Below, one piece after another: positions 8,907 to 17,660 of a stretch of 64,000 nt of DNA; the first letter of the stretch is position 1; every line of letters begins with the position of its first letter. Position numbers and translations under genes: made by a program. Source of the stretch: Croceicoccus sp. (GTDB taxonomy: Bacteria; Pseudomonadota; Alphaproteobacteria; Sphingomonadales; Sphingomonadaceae); contig NZMY01000050.1 in the NCBI GenBank assembly GCA_002694745.1, forward strand, positions 62,001 to 126,000. The letters are read 5' to 3'. The notes under the pieces are model-generated. The model saw nothing but the letters and a program-made list of their open reading frames with translations, was not told the DNA's origin and did no database searches.

Positions 8907-10986
8907 CCTCGGCCTCCTTGGCGGGTGTCGTTGCAGAAGCGGGGCGGCGGCGGTCGCGGCGCGCGTGCCACAGCATGCCTTCCAGCACGCCCGCCGCATG
9001 CGAGCGGCGCGCGGTATAGACATGGGTCAGCCCCGCGATGCCTCGCACTTCCTCGTGATGGTTGGCGACCAGCACCGCGCGCTTGCATTCGGCCAGCATG
9101 TCGGCGTCATTGCCGCTGTCGCCTGCCGCGATCACGCGGTCGGGCGGCAGATGCAGCACCTTCGCCACATGGGCCAGCGCGGCATGCTTGCCCGCCCGTT
9201 CGGGCAGCACGTCGAGCAGCCGGTCGTGGCTGAGGATCGCGCGCGCGGTCAGGCCTGACGCGTCCAGCCTGCCCCGCACCGCCGCCAGCACGGCGGGATT
9301 ATCGGCAAGGAAACTGCACTTGAAGCGGCGCTGCTCGATCGCGGTCTGCCGCGAAAGGCCGCTCACGCCGTCCAGCGCTGCGAACACGCCTTCCCGGTCC
9401 CAGCCTTGCGCAATCGACGCAGCATAGTCCTCGTCCAGCCGAAAGCCGCCGTCCCGCCGCCAGTAGATTTCCGAGCCCACCGACGAAATCAGCACATCGG
9501 GCGAGGGCATGTCCCATTCGCGCAGCAGCCGCCGCGCCTCGACGAACGAGCGCCCCGTCGCCACGCCGAAACCGACGCTGGCGCGGCGGCGCGAGAGAAA
9601 GGCCGACAGGCGGCGCGCGCCCGAACGGCAGCCGGTCAGCGTGTTGTCGATGTCGCTGACCAGCAGGCTGCCCGGCGCGGCGGGGGCATTAACGGCCTGC
9701 GAACCGGCCACATCCTGCGCGATCGACAGGAAACCGCGCGCGTAATCGTCCCAGTTCATCGCCCGCACATTGGCCCGCGCATTGTTCGAGCAGCGCTGCC
9801 ACAGCATCTCGTCCTGCAGCAGCCGGGCCATCGCGCGGCCCATGTCGGCGATGTCGAGCGGATCGACCAGCAGCCCGTGCTCCAGCTCAGCCAATATGTC
9901 GCTGGGGCCGCCGTTGCGCGTCGCGACCACCGGAAGCCCGTGCGATGCCGCCTCGATCAGCGTCAGGCCATAGGGTTCGGTCAGCGCCGGATTGACGAAA
10001 ATCCCGCGCGTTCGCCGCGCCAGCTCGTACATGCCCGCCACGTGCCGCGTGTCATGGCGCGAAGGCCATGCGACCGATCCGTGCAGGGCGTTGCGGTCGA
10101 TGGCGTCGACAAGGTCGAGCAGCACTTCGCGGTGTTCCTTCTCCCCCTGCTTGAACCCGCTGCGCAGCCCGGGAAGGATCACCAGATTGGCTTGGGCGCG
10201 CAGCATGTCATGCGCGGCAAAGGCCTCGACCAGCCGGACGAGGTTCTTCTTGTGCACCGGCCGCGCGATGGCGAGGATCATCGGCCGGTCCATGTCCTTG
10301 AGGAAAGGCTCGATCAGGCCGCGCGCGCGTTTGACGTCGCCGTCGGCGGGATCGGCGGTCTCGACACCGGGACGCAGCCGGTGGATCCGGTCGAACCGGG
10401 CGGAGGGATAGGCGACCAGCTGCCGCTCGCACTCGTCGCGCGAGGAGGCGACGATGGCATCCGCGCTGCCGATGGCGCGGTCTTCCTCGCGCAGGCGCGC
10501 GGCGAGGTCGGCGTTGCAATCCAGCATGGCGGCCTTGTCGCGGCCCAGCGAATGCGCGGTGTAGATAAAGGGAATGCCCAGCGCGTCGCGCACGCGGCGC
10601 GCGACATCGGCGGCATCGGCGAAATGCGCATGGATGATGTCGGGCAGATGGTCGGCGCCGCGCAGATGCGCGATCAGCGCGCGGGTGAATGCGTCGCGGT
10701 CGCGGGCCAGATCCTCCTTCGCCAGATAGCGCCGGTCGCCGCTGTCGATGCGGACGATCTCGGATTTGGGGCCGATGCTCTCGCGCGTAGCGGCGTGGAT
10801 GCGGCCAAGCGCGGGTTCGTCGAACAGCCGCGTCGCGATATCGGCGCGGGTCACGCGCGGATCGCGTGCAAGCGCCGCCATGGCCCCGAGGATATAGGCT
10901 ATGTGACCTCCGGTATCCTCGGTCATGCCGTAGGGTACGGGAGGCGCGCGCAGGCAACCGCCCAGCGCAATGGCCAGAACACGCAT
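8893..10986 (-). CDS. Fused GT4 glycosyltransferase (sucrose-phosphate-synthase-like) and HAD-IIB phosphatase
   Basis: 697 residues with two catalytic domains. Residues 1 to about 425 form a GT4 GT-B fold similar to sucrose- or mannosylfructose-phosphate synthases: MTEDTGGHIAYILGAM acceptor loop near 21-36, IHAHFADAADVA at 118-129 and an EX7E pair at Glu337/Glu345. Residues 440-675 form a HAD-IIB domain with Asp445 and Asp447 (DIDNTLTG), ATGRS at 476-480 and GDSGND at 622-627. The phosphatase motifs look intact, unlike the degenerate HAD of some plant-type synthases. Predicted action: make a sugar-phosphate glycoside, then remove the phosphate, in one polypeptide. It heads the three-gene operon. 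Confidence 0.87.
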   Translation of the reverse strand: MRVLAIALGGCLRAPPVPYGMTEDTGGHIAYILGAMAALARDPRVTRADIATRLFDEPALGRIHAATRESIGPKSEIVRIDSGDRRYLAKEDLARDRDAFTRALIAHLRGADHLPDIIHAHFADAADVARRVRDALGIPFIYTAHSLGRDKAAMLDCNADLAARLREEDRAIGSADAIVASSRDECERQLVAYPSARFDRIHRLRPGVETADPADGDVKRARGLIEPFLKDMDRPMILAIARPVHKKNLVRLVEAFAAHDMLRAQANLVILPGLRSGFKQGEKEHREVLLDLVDAIDRNALHGSVAWPSRHDTRHVAGMYELARRTRGIFVNPALTEPYGLTLIEAASHGLPVVATRNGGPSDILAELEHGLLVDPLDIADMGRAMARLLQDEMLWQRCSNNARANVRAMNWDDYARGFLSIAQDVAGSQAVNAPAAPGSLLVSDIDNTLTGCRSGARRLSAFLSRRRASVGFGVATGRSFVEARRLLREWDMPSPDVLISSVGSEIYWRRDGGFRLDEDYAASIAQGWDREGVFAALDGVSGLSRQTAIEQRRFKCSFLADNPAVLAAVRGRLDASGLTARAILSHDRLLDVLPERAGKHAALAHVAKVLHLPPDRVIAAGDSGNDADMLAECKRAVLVANHHEEVRGIAGLTHVYTARRSHAAGVLEGMLWHARRDRRRPASATTPAKEAEDAAA

Positions 10987-11105
10987 CGGCCCTGTCTCCG
11001 AATGAAATGGTTAACGCAGGGTCAATGTCTGTCGAAGCCAATCGGTTCCGAAAGCAATATTATTAATCTTCACGCAATTATCATATGTGAAGAACCGGGT
11101 GCTTG

Positions 11106-12476
11106 TCAGTCCGCCATGGCCGCGGTGCGGGCAGGGACGGTCGCCGGCGTTGGCACGGCGGCGCCATAGGTTACCCGCCACACCGTGTTCGACACATCGT
11201 CCGCGATCAGCAGCGCGCTGCGCTGCGCGTCCCACGCAACGCCCACCGGGCGTCCGCGCGCATGGCCGTCATCGCCGATGAAGCCGGTGACCACATCGAC
11301 CGGCTTGCCCGATGGCGATGCGCCGGTGAACGGCACCCACACCACCTTGTATCCGGCCAGATCCTCGCGGTTCCAGCTGCCATGTTCACCGATGAAGGCG
11401 CCGCTGGCAAAGCGCTGGCCCCATGCGCCGCCGTCGGCGAAGGCAAGGCCCAGGGGCGCGCGATGCGAACCCAGCGAGTAATCGGGCACCACCGCCTGCT
11501 CGACAAGGTCGGGGCGGCGCGGGCGGACGCGCGGATCGACGTGCTGGCCCCAATAGCTGTAGGGCCAGCCATAGAACGCGCCATCGCGGATGCGGGTGAG
11601 GTAATCGGGCACCAGCTGCGCGCCCAGCTCGTCCCGCTCGTTCACGACGGCCCACAGCGCATCGTCGGCGGGGTTGATCGCCAGCGCGGTGGGGTTGCGG
11701 ATGCCAGACACCAGCTGCCGGTGCATGCCGGTCTGCGGGTCGATTTCCCAGATCACCGCGCGGTCCTCCTCCACCTCCATGCCGCGCTCGCCGACATTGG
11801 AGTTGGAGCCGATCCCGACATAGAGCCGCGACCCGTCCGCGCTGGCGGTCATCGCCTTGGTCCAGTGATGGTTGATGCGCGAGGGGAGCTTCGCCACGAT
11901 CTCGCCCGGCGCGGCGATGCGCGTCTGCCCCTCCTGATAGGGAAAGCGCATCAGATTGTCCTGGTTGGCGACATAGATCGCGCCATCGGCATAAGCGAGG
12001 CCATAGGGCGCATCGAGGCCGGTGATGAACTCGCTGACCAGCTCGGCCTGTCCGTCGCCGTCGGCATCGCGCAGCAGCGACACGCGGTCGCCGCCCTTGA
12101 CCGACGTCTTGCCCTTGCCCTTGATATAGCCCGCGATGACATCCTTGGGCCGCAGCGCGGGCGCATGGCCGCCCGCACCCTCGGCTACGAGAATGTCGCC
12201 ATTGGGCAGCACCAGCATCTGGCGCGGAATCTTCAGCCCGGTGGCCAGCGGGGTGATCGCAAAGCCCTGCGGCACGGTCGGCAGATCGCCGTCCCAGCCT
12301 GCGGGCGTCGCGATATTCATCGCGGGCAGCAGCGCGTCGCTCTGCGGCGGGAGGACCGGGTCGGGGCCGGTCTGGTCGACATCGGGACCGGCATTGCCGC
12401 AAGCGGACAACAGCAGGGACAGGGCGGCAACGGGCACGACGGCGGCGGTTCGGGACAGCATGGCGCGCAAGTTCAT
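11106..12476 (-). CDS. PQQ-dependent sugar (sorbosone) dehydrogenase-like lipoprotein
   Basis: A 456-residue exported beta-propeller protein. The N-terminus carries a lipoprotein signal with the lipobox LSAC at about residues 23-26. The mature part shows the glucose/sorbosone dehydrogenase repeats (IPRQMLVLPNGDILVAEGAGG, GLDAPYGLAYADGAIYVAN, GIRNPTALAINP, GEHGSWNR). Known relatives oxidise sugars in the periplasm with PQQ; the substrate here is unknown. The start ATG overlaps the stop of the upstream DUF2231 gene (ATGA), so the two are co-transcribed and perhaps form a membrane-bound unit. Confidence 0.87.
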   Translation of the reverse strand: MNLRAMLSRTAAVVPVAALSLLLSACGNAGPDVDQTGPDPVLPPQSDALLPAMNIATPAGWDGDLPTVPQGFAITPLATGLKIPRQMLVLPNGDILVAEGAGGHAPALRPKDVIAGYIKGKGKTSVKGGDRVSLLRDADGDGQAELVSEFITGLDAPYGLAYADGAIYVANQDNLMRFPYQEGQTRIAAPGEIVAKLPSRINHHWTKAMTASADGSRLYVGIGSNSNVGERGMEVEEDRAVIWEIDPQTGMHRQLVSGIRNPTALAINPADDALWAVVNERDELGAQLVPDYLTRIRDGAFYGWPYSYWGQHVDPRVRPRRPDLVEQAVVPDYSLGSHRAPLGLAFADGGAWGQRFASGAFIGEHGSWNREDLAGYKVVWVPFTGASPSGKPVDVVTGFIGDDGHARGRPVGVAWDAQRSALLIADDVSNTVWRVTYGAAVPTPATVPARTAAMAD

Positions 12477-12955
12477 CGTGCGATCTCCCGGTCATGAACG
12501 ACTTCATGGGCGGCGCGCGCGGAATAGCCGATGAAGCCCGCGACCAGCGCCAGCAGCGCGCCCGCGACCGACAGCACCAGCCCCAGCGTCTCGACCGACC
12601 ACCACGCGTCGCGGCTGTGCTGGAACGAATTGACCAGCCCGACCGCGAACAGCAGCAGCACGACCAGGAAATAGATCAGCGCCCGCCCGCCATATCCCGA
12701 CCGCCCGGACCGCACCAGGGTCACGAAGGCCCCGATCAGCAGCAGCCCCGTAAACAGCTCGCCGCCCGCCAGCAGCCATGCGGAGAAATTGCTCCACTGC
12801 ATCTCGGCGGTGTTCAGATAGGTGATGTCGCTTACCAGCGCGGCAGGGAACAGCGCGACGGGAAAGGCCAGCAGCAGTGCCTGCAGCGAACCGATCATCG
12901 GACCGGAGGCAGTGCGGACATGATGAGCGGAAGGGGGGCGTCGATCGCGGATCAT
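12473..12955 (-). CDS. DUF2231-type integral membrane protein
   Basis: A 160-residue protein with four predicted transmembrane helices (roughly residues 22-44, 60-82, 90-110 and 122-145). The opening LQALLLAFPVALFPAALVSDI fits the DUF2231 family of short membrane proteins, often encoded next to dehydrogenases or cytochromes. GGAG six bases upstream supports the start at 12955. It is translationally coupled to the downstream sorbosone dehydrogenase-like lipoprotein, so it may be its membrane partner or electron-transfer anchor; that role is inference. Confidence 0.8.
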   Translation of the reverse strand: MIRDRRPPSAHHVRTASGPMIGSLQALLLAFPVALFPAALVSDITYLNTAEMQWSNFSAWLLAGGELFTGLLLIGAFVTLVRSGRSGYGGRALIYFLVVLLLFAVGLVNSFQHSRDAWWSVETLGLVLSVAGALLALVAGFIGYSARAAHEVVHDREIAR

Positions 12956-13139
12956 CGGGTACTCCGGTCGTGTCGGGAGGCGCCACGCCTCGTCGCACTT
13001 TCATCTCGTTCAATCCCCACATGCGCGCGACGTTCCCCGGAAATGCTGTTCCGCGCGCAACAGGTCTTGTGGCGTTCTTGTGACCGGCGGGGCTTTCGGA
13101 TGGCAATTCACAAATCTGTAACTAAGTAACTGTCCCGTC

Positions 13140-14384
13140 ATGTCCGATTCCCTCCCCGCGCCGTTGCCGACCCGCCGCCATCTACGCCGCTTTCGCGCCC
13201 TGCTGTGCGGCGGCGCGCTGATGGCCGGCGCGTTTTGCGCAGGCAGCGCCGCCGCGCGCGAGATCGAGGGCGGCGACGGGCGGATCGACTTCGATTTCTC
13301 GGACGACGCCTTCGATGCAGAGGTCCAGCCCTATGAACGTCCGGCCGCGCCGGGCACGCGCTGGCTGTCGGCGTCGGATGCGGAGCAGTGGGATCTTGCC
13401 GTCATTGCCGACCAGCAGGATGGCAGCGGCAGCCGCCCGCACGCGCTGAGCCATTTCGCACAGGTCAGTTCGGAACAGGCTGGCTTGGGACAGGCGGAGC
13501 CCGTGACCGCCGCCCTGCCGCCGCCGGCGTTTTCCGAGGAGAACTACGTCCCCGGCATGGTGCCGACGCGCTGGGCCGACCATGTGCCGCGCGAATATGC
13601 GACCCATCCGACCTTTGGATCGCAGGTCGGCGCCATCAAGACCGAGGCGCTGCTCATGTTCGGCTATTTCACGATCCGCGCCGGGTCCAAGCTGTTCGGC
13701 GAAACCGACGGCTTCAAATTCAAGGACGAGGGCTGGTTCGGCAAGGATACCCAATATGTCGGCGTCGACAAGTTCGCCCATGCGTGGAACACCTATCTCG
13801 CCGCCGAAATCCTCCACAACCGGCTGCACCGCAATGCCAATGCTTCCGAAGGCGACGCATTGACCGCAGCGACGCTGGCCTTCGGCTTCATGGCCTATAA
13901 CGAGATTTCGGACGCGATCGAACCGGACAGCGGCTGGTCATGGCAGGACATCACCATGAATGGCCTGGGCGCGGGCTTCTCGGTGCTGCGCAACACGGTG
14001 CCGGGCTTGAAGGAAAAGATCGCCTTCAAGATCGAGATCGTCCCGAACGAGGAATTCTGGACCTACAGCGGCCCGCGCCGGTTCGAACAGCAACGCTTCA
14101 TGTTCTCGCTGAAGGGATCGGGTTTCCCCGAATTGCACGACACGCCGCTGCGCTTCCTCGACCTGCAGCTGGGCTATGGCGCGGACAAGTTCGAGCCTGC
14201 GGACCGCGCGGCCGGGATCGAGCCGGAGCGTCACGTGTTCGTGGGCGTGGGCCTCAACGTCGGGGAATTGCTGTTCGGCGGGTCGAAATCGAAATTCGGC
14301 AAGGCGGGCTGGTCGGCGCTCGACTATTTCCAGGTGCCCTATACCTCGGTGCGGGTGGATCAGGGCGGCGATCTGTACTTCTGA
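13140..14384 (+). CDS. DUF2279 (YfiM-like) exported protein
   Basis: 414 residues with an N-terminal signal peptide (basic RRHLRRFR, then a hydrophobic stretch ending in SAAAR near residue 40). After a low-complexity linker, the YVGVDKFAHAWNTYLAAEIL segment and the following AFGFMAYNEISDAIEPDSGWSWQD region match DUF2279/YfiM. The C-terminal part alternates strands and ends in an aromatic residue (LYF), like outer-membrane or periplasmic proteins of this group. The function is unknown. It is divergent from the DUF2231 gene and convergent with the TonB-like gene, so it is likely monocistronic. Confidence 0.78.
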   Translation: MSDSLPAPLPTRRHLRRFRALLCGGALMAGAFCAGSAAAREIEGGDGRIDFDFSDDAFDAEVQPYERPAAPGTRWLSASDAEQWDLAVIADQQDGSGSRPHALSHFAQVSSEQAGLGQAEPVTAALPPPAFSEENYVPGMVPTRWADHVPREYATHPTFGSQVGAIKTEALLMFGYFTIRAGSKLFGETDGFKFKDEGWFGKDTQYVGVDKFAHAWNTYLAAEILHNRLHRNANASEGDALTAATLAFGFMAYNEISDAIEPDSGWSWQDITMNGLGAGFSVLRNTVPGLKEKIAFKIEIVPNEEFWTYSGPRRFEQQRFMFSLKGSGFPELHDTPLRFLDLQLGYGADKFEPADRAAGIEPERHVFVGVGLNVGELLFGGSKSKFGKAGWSALDYFQVPYTSVRVDQGGDLYF

Positions 14385-14399
14385 CCGCTTTGCGGCCCT

Positions 14400-15221
14400 T
14401 CAGTTGCTGCGCCGCTGGCGCATGTTGTAATCGATCCGGATCCGCACCCAGCCGCCCACAAGGGACTTGCCGCCCAGCCGCGGCGGGCGCACCTGGAACT
14501 GCCATGCGGCGGCCAGCAGCGCGCGATTGATGTTCGAACCGCGCGGCCATTCGTCCACCGCGACGCAATCCTCGACGCGGTAATCGGGCGCGGTCTTGCA
14601 GGCGATCATGCCCCATCCCGGCCCCTGCGCGGTCGACAGATAGCCGTCCAGCTCTCCGTCGCGCGGGCGGCGATACCATTCCGCGCCATAGAGAGGCTCG
14701 CCATTGGGCGCAGTGCCCACGCGCGGGCTGTCGGGAAGCGCGGATCGCCTCGGCGGTGCGACCGGGCCATAGACCTCCTGCGGCGGCGCAGGCTCAGGCG
14801 GGCGCGGCGGCGCGGGCGGAGCGGGCGGCGCCTTGGGCGCGGGCGCGGGATTGGGCGTCTTCACCACCGGCGGCGGCAGCACGGGTTCGGGCCGCGGCGT
14901 CTCGACTGCGGGCGGAGCGGGTTCGGGGGGAGGTTCGGGCGGGGTCTCTTCGACGGGCGGTTCGGGCTGGTCGGGTTCCGGCTCTGGCTCGGGTTCGGGT
15001 TCGGGTTCCGGTTCGGGCTCTGGCGCGGGGGGCGGGCTGGCCTGGATGTCGACGCTGGTCAGGTTCTCGCTCGGCTCTGGCGTGCCGACGATCGAACTGC
15101 CCAATGTCAGCAGCATCAGGATCAGCAGCACTTCCAGCACGATGGCGAGCGCAATGCTCAGCCCGCGCGGGCCGAACCGGTCGATCAGGCGCTGGAAAGC
15201 AGAAACGTCGCGCGAAGACAT
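14400..15221 (-). CDS. TonB-like energy transducer with Pro/Glu spacer
   Basis: A 273-residue protein of TonB architecture: a short cytosolic N-terminus, one transmembrane helix (about 20-45), then a long proline-rich periplasmic spacer that contains an EP dipeptide run. The C-terminal domain starts near residue 180 and ends WQFQVRPPRLGGKSLVGGWVRIRIDY, the strand pattern of a TonB/TolA C-terminal domain. No ExbB/ExbD genes or TonB-dependent receptor lie beside it, so its partner complex must be encoded elsewhere. The EP/PE repeat DNA is a simple-sequence tract. Confidence 0.82.
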   Translation of the reverse strand: MSSRDVSAFQRLIDRFGPRGLSIALAIVLEVLLILMLLTLGSSIVGTPEPSENLTSVDIQASPPPAPEPEPEPEPEPEPEPEPDQPEPPVEETPPEPPPEPAPPAVETPRPEPVLPPPVVKTPNPAPAPKAPPAPPAPPRPPEPAPPQEVYGPVAPPRRSALPDSPRVGTAPNGEPLYGAEWYRRPRDGELDGYLSTAQGPGWGMIACKTAPDYRVEDCVAVDEWPRGSNINRALLAAAWQFQVRPPRLGGKSLVGGWVRIRIDYNMRQRRSN

Positions 15222-15368
15222 GGACCCTCGATCATCTCGTCAAGCAGTCGATGTCCCCCTCATCCGCCGCTGCGGGCTGCGATAGGCGGGTGCGGGATGC
15301 ATCACAAGGGGGGTGAGGGACAGGGCGGGCCAGCGAAGCGGCGGATTCCGCCCGCATCCTTGTCGGCC

Positions 15369-15884
15369 TCAGCGCTTCAGCCTTGCGGCGGCTTCCTGTT
15401 CGATGACGGTCAGCTCCTCGATCGTCAGTTCCAGCGCCACGCGCTGTTCCTCAAGCTCGGACAGCCGTTCGCGCACCTTGTCGATCAGGCGCTGCATCTG
15501 TTCCTGATGCTCGGGGTCGGCGTCGTACAGGTCGAGGAATTCGCCGATCTCGCGGATCGAGAAGCCCAGCCGCTTGCCGCGCAGGATCAGCTGCATGCGC
15601 GCGATCTCGCGCCGTGTATAGACGCGGGTGGTGCCCACGCGCTCGGGCTTTATCAGCCCTTCCTTTTCATAGAAGCGCAAGGTGCGCAGCGTGACGCCCA
15701 GCTTTCGCGCGACGTCCTGAATGCCCATCAGCGCATTATCCCCGTCCGCGCCCCCGTCCGCGCCGTTCGCCAATGGCGTATCCGCCGCGCCGCTTCCTTC
15801 CGCGCTGCTCGGGTTGCTGGCCCGCAAGTCGTGCATGTTCACCGTGTCGTCCGCCCCCGACCGGCCCTTTCGCGATCCCATCAC
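15369..15884 (-). CDS. MerR family transcriptional regulator
   Basis: 171 residues. The first 50 or so are a Gly/Ala/Asp-rich, probably disordered extension absent from most MerR proteins. A standard MerR winged helix follows (MGIQDVARKLGVTLRTLRFYEKEGLIKPER), then a long dimerisation coiled coil (DPEHQEQMQRLIDKVRERLSELEEQ). There is no C-terminal cysteine metal-binding loop, so it is not a metal sensor; MerR regulators of this plain type include LiuR-like controllers of acyl-CoA metabolism. It follows the acyl-CoA ligase by 58 bp in the same direction and is the best candidate for binding the paired palindromes at 19549-19570 and 19743-19764. Confidence 0.88.
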   Translation of the reverse strand: MMGSRKGRSGADDTVNMHDLRASNPSSAEGSGAADTPLANGADGGADGDNALMGIQDVARKLGVTLRTLRFYEKEGLIKPERVGTTRVYTRREIARMQLILRGKRLGFSIREIGEFLDLYDADPEHQEQMQRLIDKVRERLSELEEQRVALELTIEELTVIEQEAAARLKR

Positions 15885-15942
15885 GAAATCCCCCGGCCCA
15901 TGTGCCTGACGCCACTATGGCAGACTGGAACGCGCCGCGCCA

Positions 15943-17625
15943 TCAGGCGTGCTTTTTCCGCTCTTCCTCGACCAGCTCCTTCTTGGACAGCTTGCCGATC
16001 ATGGTCTTGGGAAGGCTGTCGCGGAACTCGAACTCGCGCGGCAGCTCGATCTTGCTCAGCCGCTCGGCAAGGAAGGCGCGCAGCTCGTCCTCGCTCAGCG
16101 TCTCGCCCTCGCGCAGCGCGACGAACAGCTTGGGCGACTGGCCGCGATATTCGTCGGGGATGCCGATCGCGACCGCCTCCAGAATGGCGGGGGGGTGATA
16201 GGCGGCATCCTCGATCACGCGGGGATAGACGTTATATCCGCCGCACAGGATCACGTCCTTGATGCGGTCGACGATGAACAGATAGCCTTCCTCGTCCAGA
16301 TAGCCGATGTCACCGGTGCGCAATGCGCCGTCGGTGAACACTTCGGCGGTCGCATCGGGGCGGTTCCAGTATCCCTTCATCACCTGCGGTCCGCGTGCGC
16401 AGATCTCGCCGCGCTCGCCCTGCGGCATCAGGGTCTCGGGGTGTTCGGGGTCGCGGATCTCGATGATCGTGCCGGGGAAGGCGGGGCCGCAGCTGTTCGC
16501 CTTGACCGGCCCCTGCAACGGGTTGCAGGTGATGATCGGCGCGGTTTCCGACAATCCGTATCCCTCGACCACGCTGGCGCCGGTGCGCTTCTCGAACATC
16601 TCGCGCACTTCCAGCGGCAGCGGCGCGCCGCCCGAAATGCAGCAGCGCACGTTCGACAGGTCGGGAATGCGGCTTTCCTCCAGCGCGTTCATCGCGACAT
16701 AGATGGTCGGCACGCCGAAGAACTGGGTGGGGGGCTTGCGTTTGATGGTCGCCAGCACCTGGTCCATCTCGAACCGGGGCAGCAGCACCATCTCGGTCCC
16801 CGTCTCGACCGAGTAATTGAGCACGCTGGTCAGCGCGAAGACATGGAACATCGGCAATACGCCCAGCGTGCGTTCCTGCCGTTCCTGCCAGCCCGGCTCG
16901 TCCGGCCATGCGGCGGCGACATGGTCCACCATCTGCCCGCTGTTGGCGGTGAGGTTGCCGTGGGTCAGCATCGCGCCCTTGGGCACGCCGGTCGTGCCGC
17001 CGGTATATTGCAGCACCGCGACGTCGCCGGGCTTTACATCGACGGGATCGGGCGCGGCATCGTTGGCGAGCAGCGTCTTCAGCCGCAGGTGCAGCCCCTC
17101 GTCGCGGATATTGGCGTGGTCCTTGCGCTTGAACAGGTTGAAGCCCACGCCCTGCAGCCACGGCAGCATCTCGCTCATCGGGCACAGCACGATGCGGTCG
17201 ATGCCCGAAGCCTTCGCGACGGTCTCCACCTTGTCGTGGATCATGGCGAGGTCGGGCACCGCGATGAAGCGCGTGCCCGAATCCTTGATCTGGTGGGTCA
17301 GCTCACTCTCGGTATAGAGCGGGTTGAAGTTCACCACGACCGCGCCCGCGCGCAGCGCCGCGAAATACAGCACCACGAAATAGGGACAATTGGGCAGGCA
17401 CAGGCCGAACCGGTCGCCCGGTTTCAGCCCGGCATCCTGCAGGCCGCGGGCGGCGCGGCGGACAAGCTCGCCGATCTCGCCATATGTCCAGCAGCGGCCC
17501 ATGAAGTCGATCGCCGTCCGTTCGGGAAAACGCGCCACCGTGCGGTCCAGCAGGTCGGGGACGATCCGGTCGCCATAGACCGTCTTGTCCGCCTGCATCG
17601 CCTTCATGTTCGCCGCTGCCGTCAT
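15943..17625 (-). CDS. Long-chain fatty acid--CoA ligase
   Basis: A 560-residue adenylate-forming enzyme that activates fatty acids to acyl-CoA using ATP. Residues 207-218 (YTGGTTGVPKGA) are the phosphate-binding loop, GYGLSETAP is the adenine/acyl site motif, TGDIGYLDEEGYLFIVDRIKDVI is the hinge and signature region, and the C-terminal lysine lies in PKTMIGKLSKKEL. Length and motif set fit FadD-type ligases. It starts 35 bp after the FadL stop, so uptake and activation are probably co-transcribed. The MerR gene follows. Confidence 0.93.
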   Translation of the reverse strand: MTAAANMKAMQADKTVYGDRIVPDLLDRTVARFPERTAIDFMGRCWTYGEIGELVRRAARGLQDAGLKPGDRFGLCLPNCPYFVVLYFAALRAGAVVVNFNPLYTESELTHQIKDSGTRFIAVPDLAMIHDKVETVAKASGIDRIVLCPMSEMLPWLQGVGFNLFKRKDHANIRDEGLHLRLKTLLANDAAPDPVDVKPGDVAVLQYTGGTTGVPKGAMLTHGNLTANSGQMVDHVAAAWPDEPGWQERQERTLGVLPMFHVFALTSVLNYSVETGTEMVLLPRFEMDQVLATIKRKPPTQFFGVPTIYVAMNALEESRIPDLSNVRCCISGGAPLPLEVREMFEKRTGASVVEGYGLSETAPIITCNPLQGPVKANSCGPAFPGTIIEIRDPEHPETLMPQGERGEICARGPQVMKGYWNRPDATAEVFTDGALRTGDIGYLDEEGYLFIVDRIKDVILCGGYNVYPRVIEDAAYHPPAILEAVAIGIPDEYRGQSPKLFVALREGETLSEDELRAFLAERLSKIELPREFEFRDSLPKTMIGKLSKKELVEEERKKHA

Positions 17626-17660
17626 TGCCCTTGTCCCTCCGTCTCGTCCGCTCCTTCGGT

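Noticed and set aside
14920-15040. Simple-sequence repeat in the TonB-like gene as a phase-variation tract
   Set aside because: The repeat unit keeps the reading frame and encodes the ordinary Pro/Glu spacer of TonB proteins.
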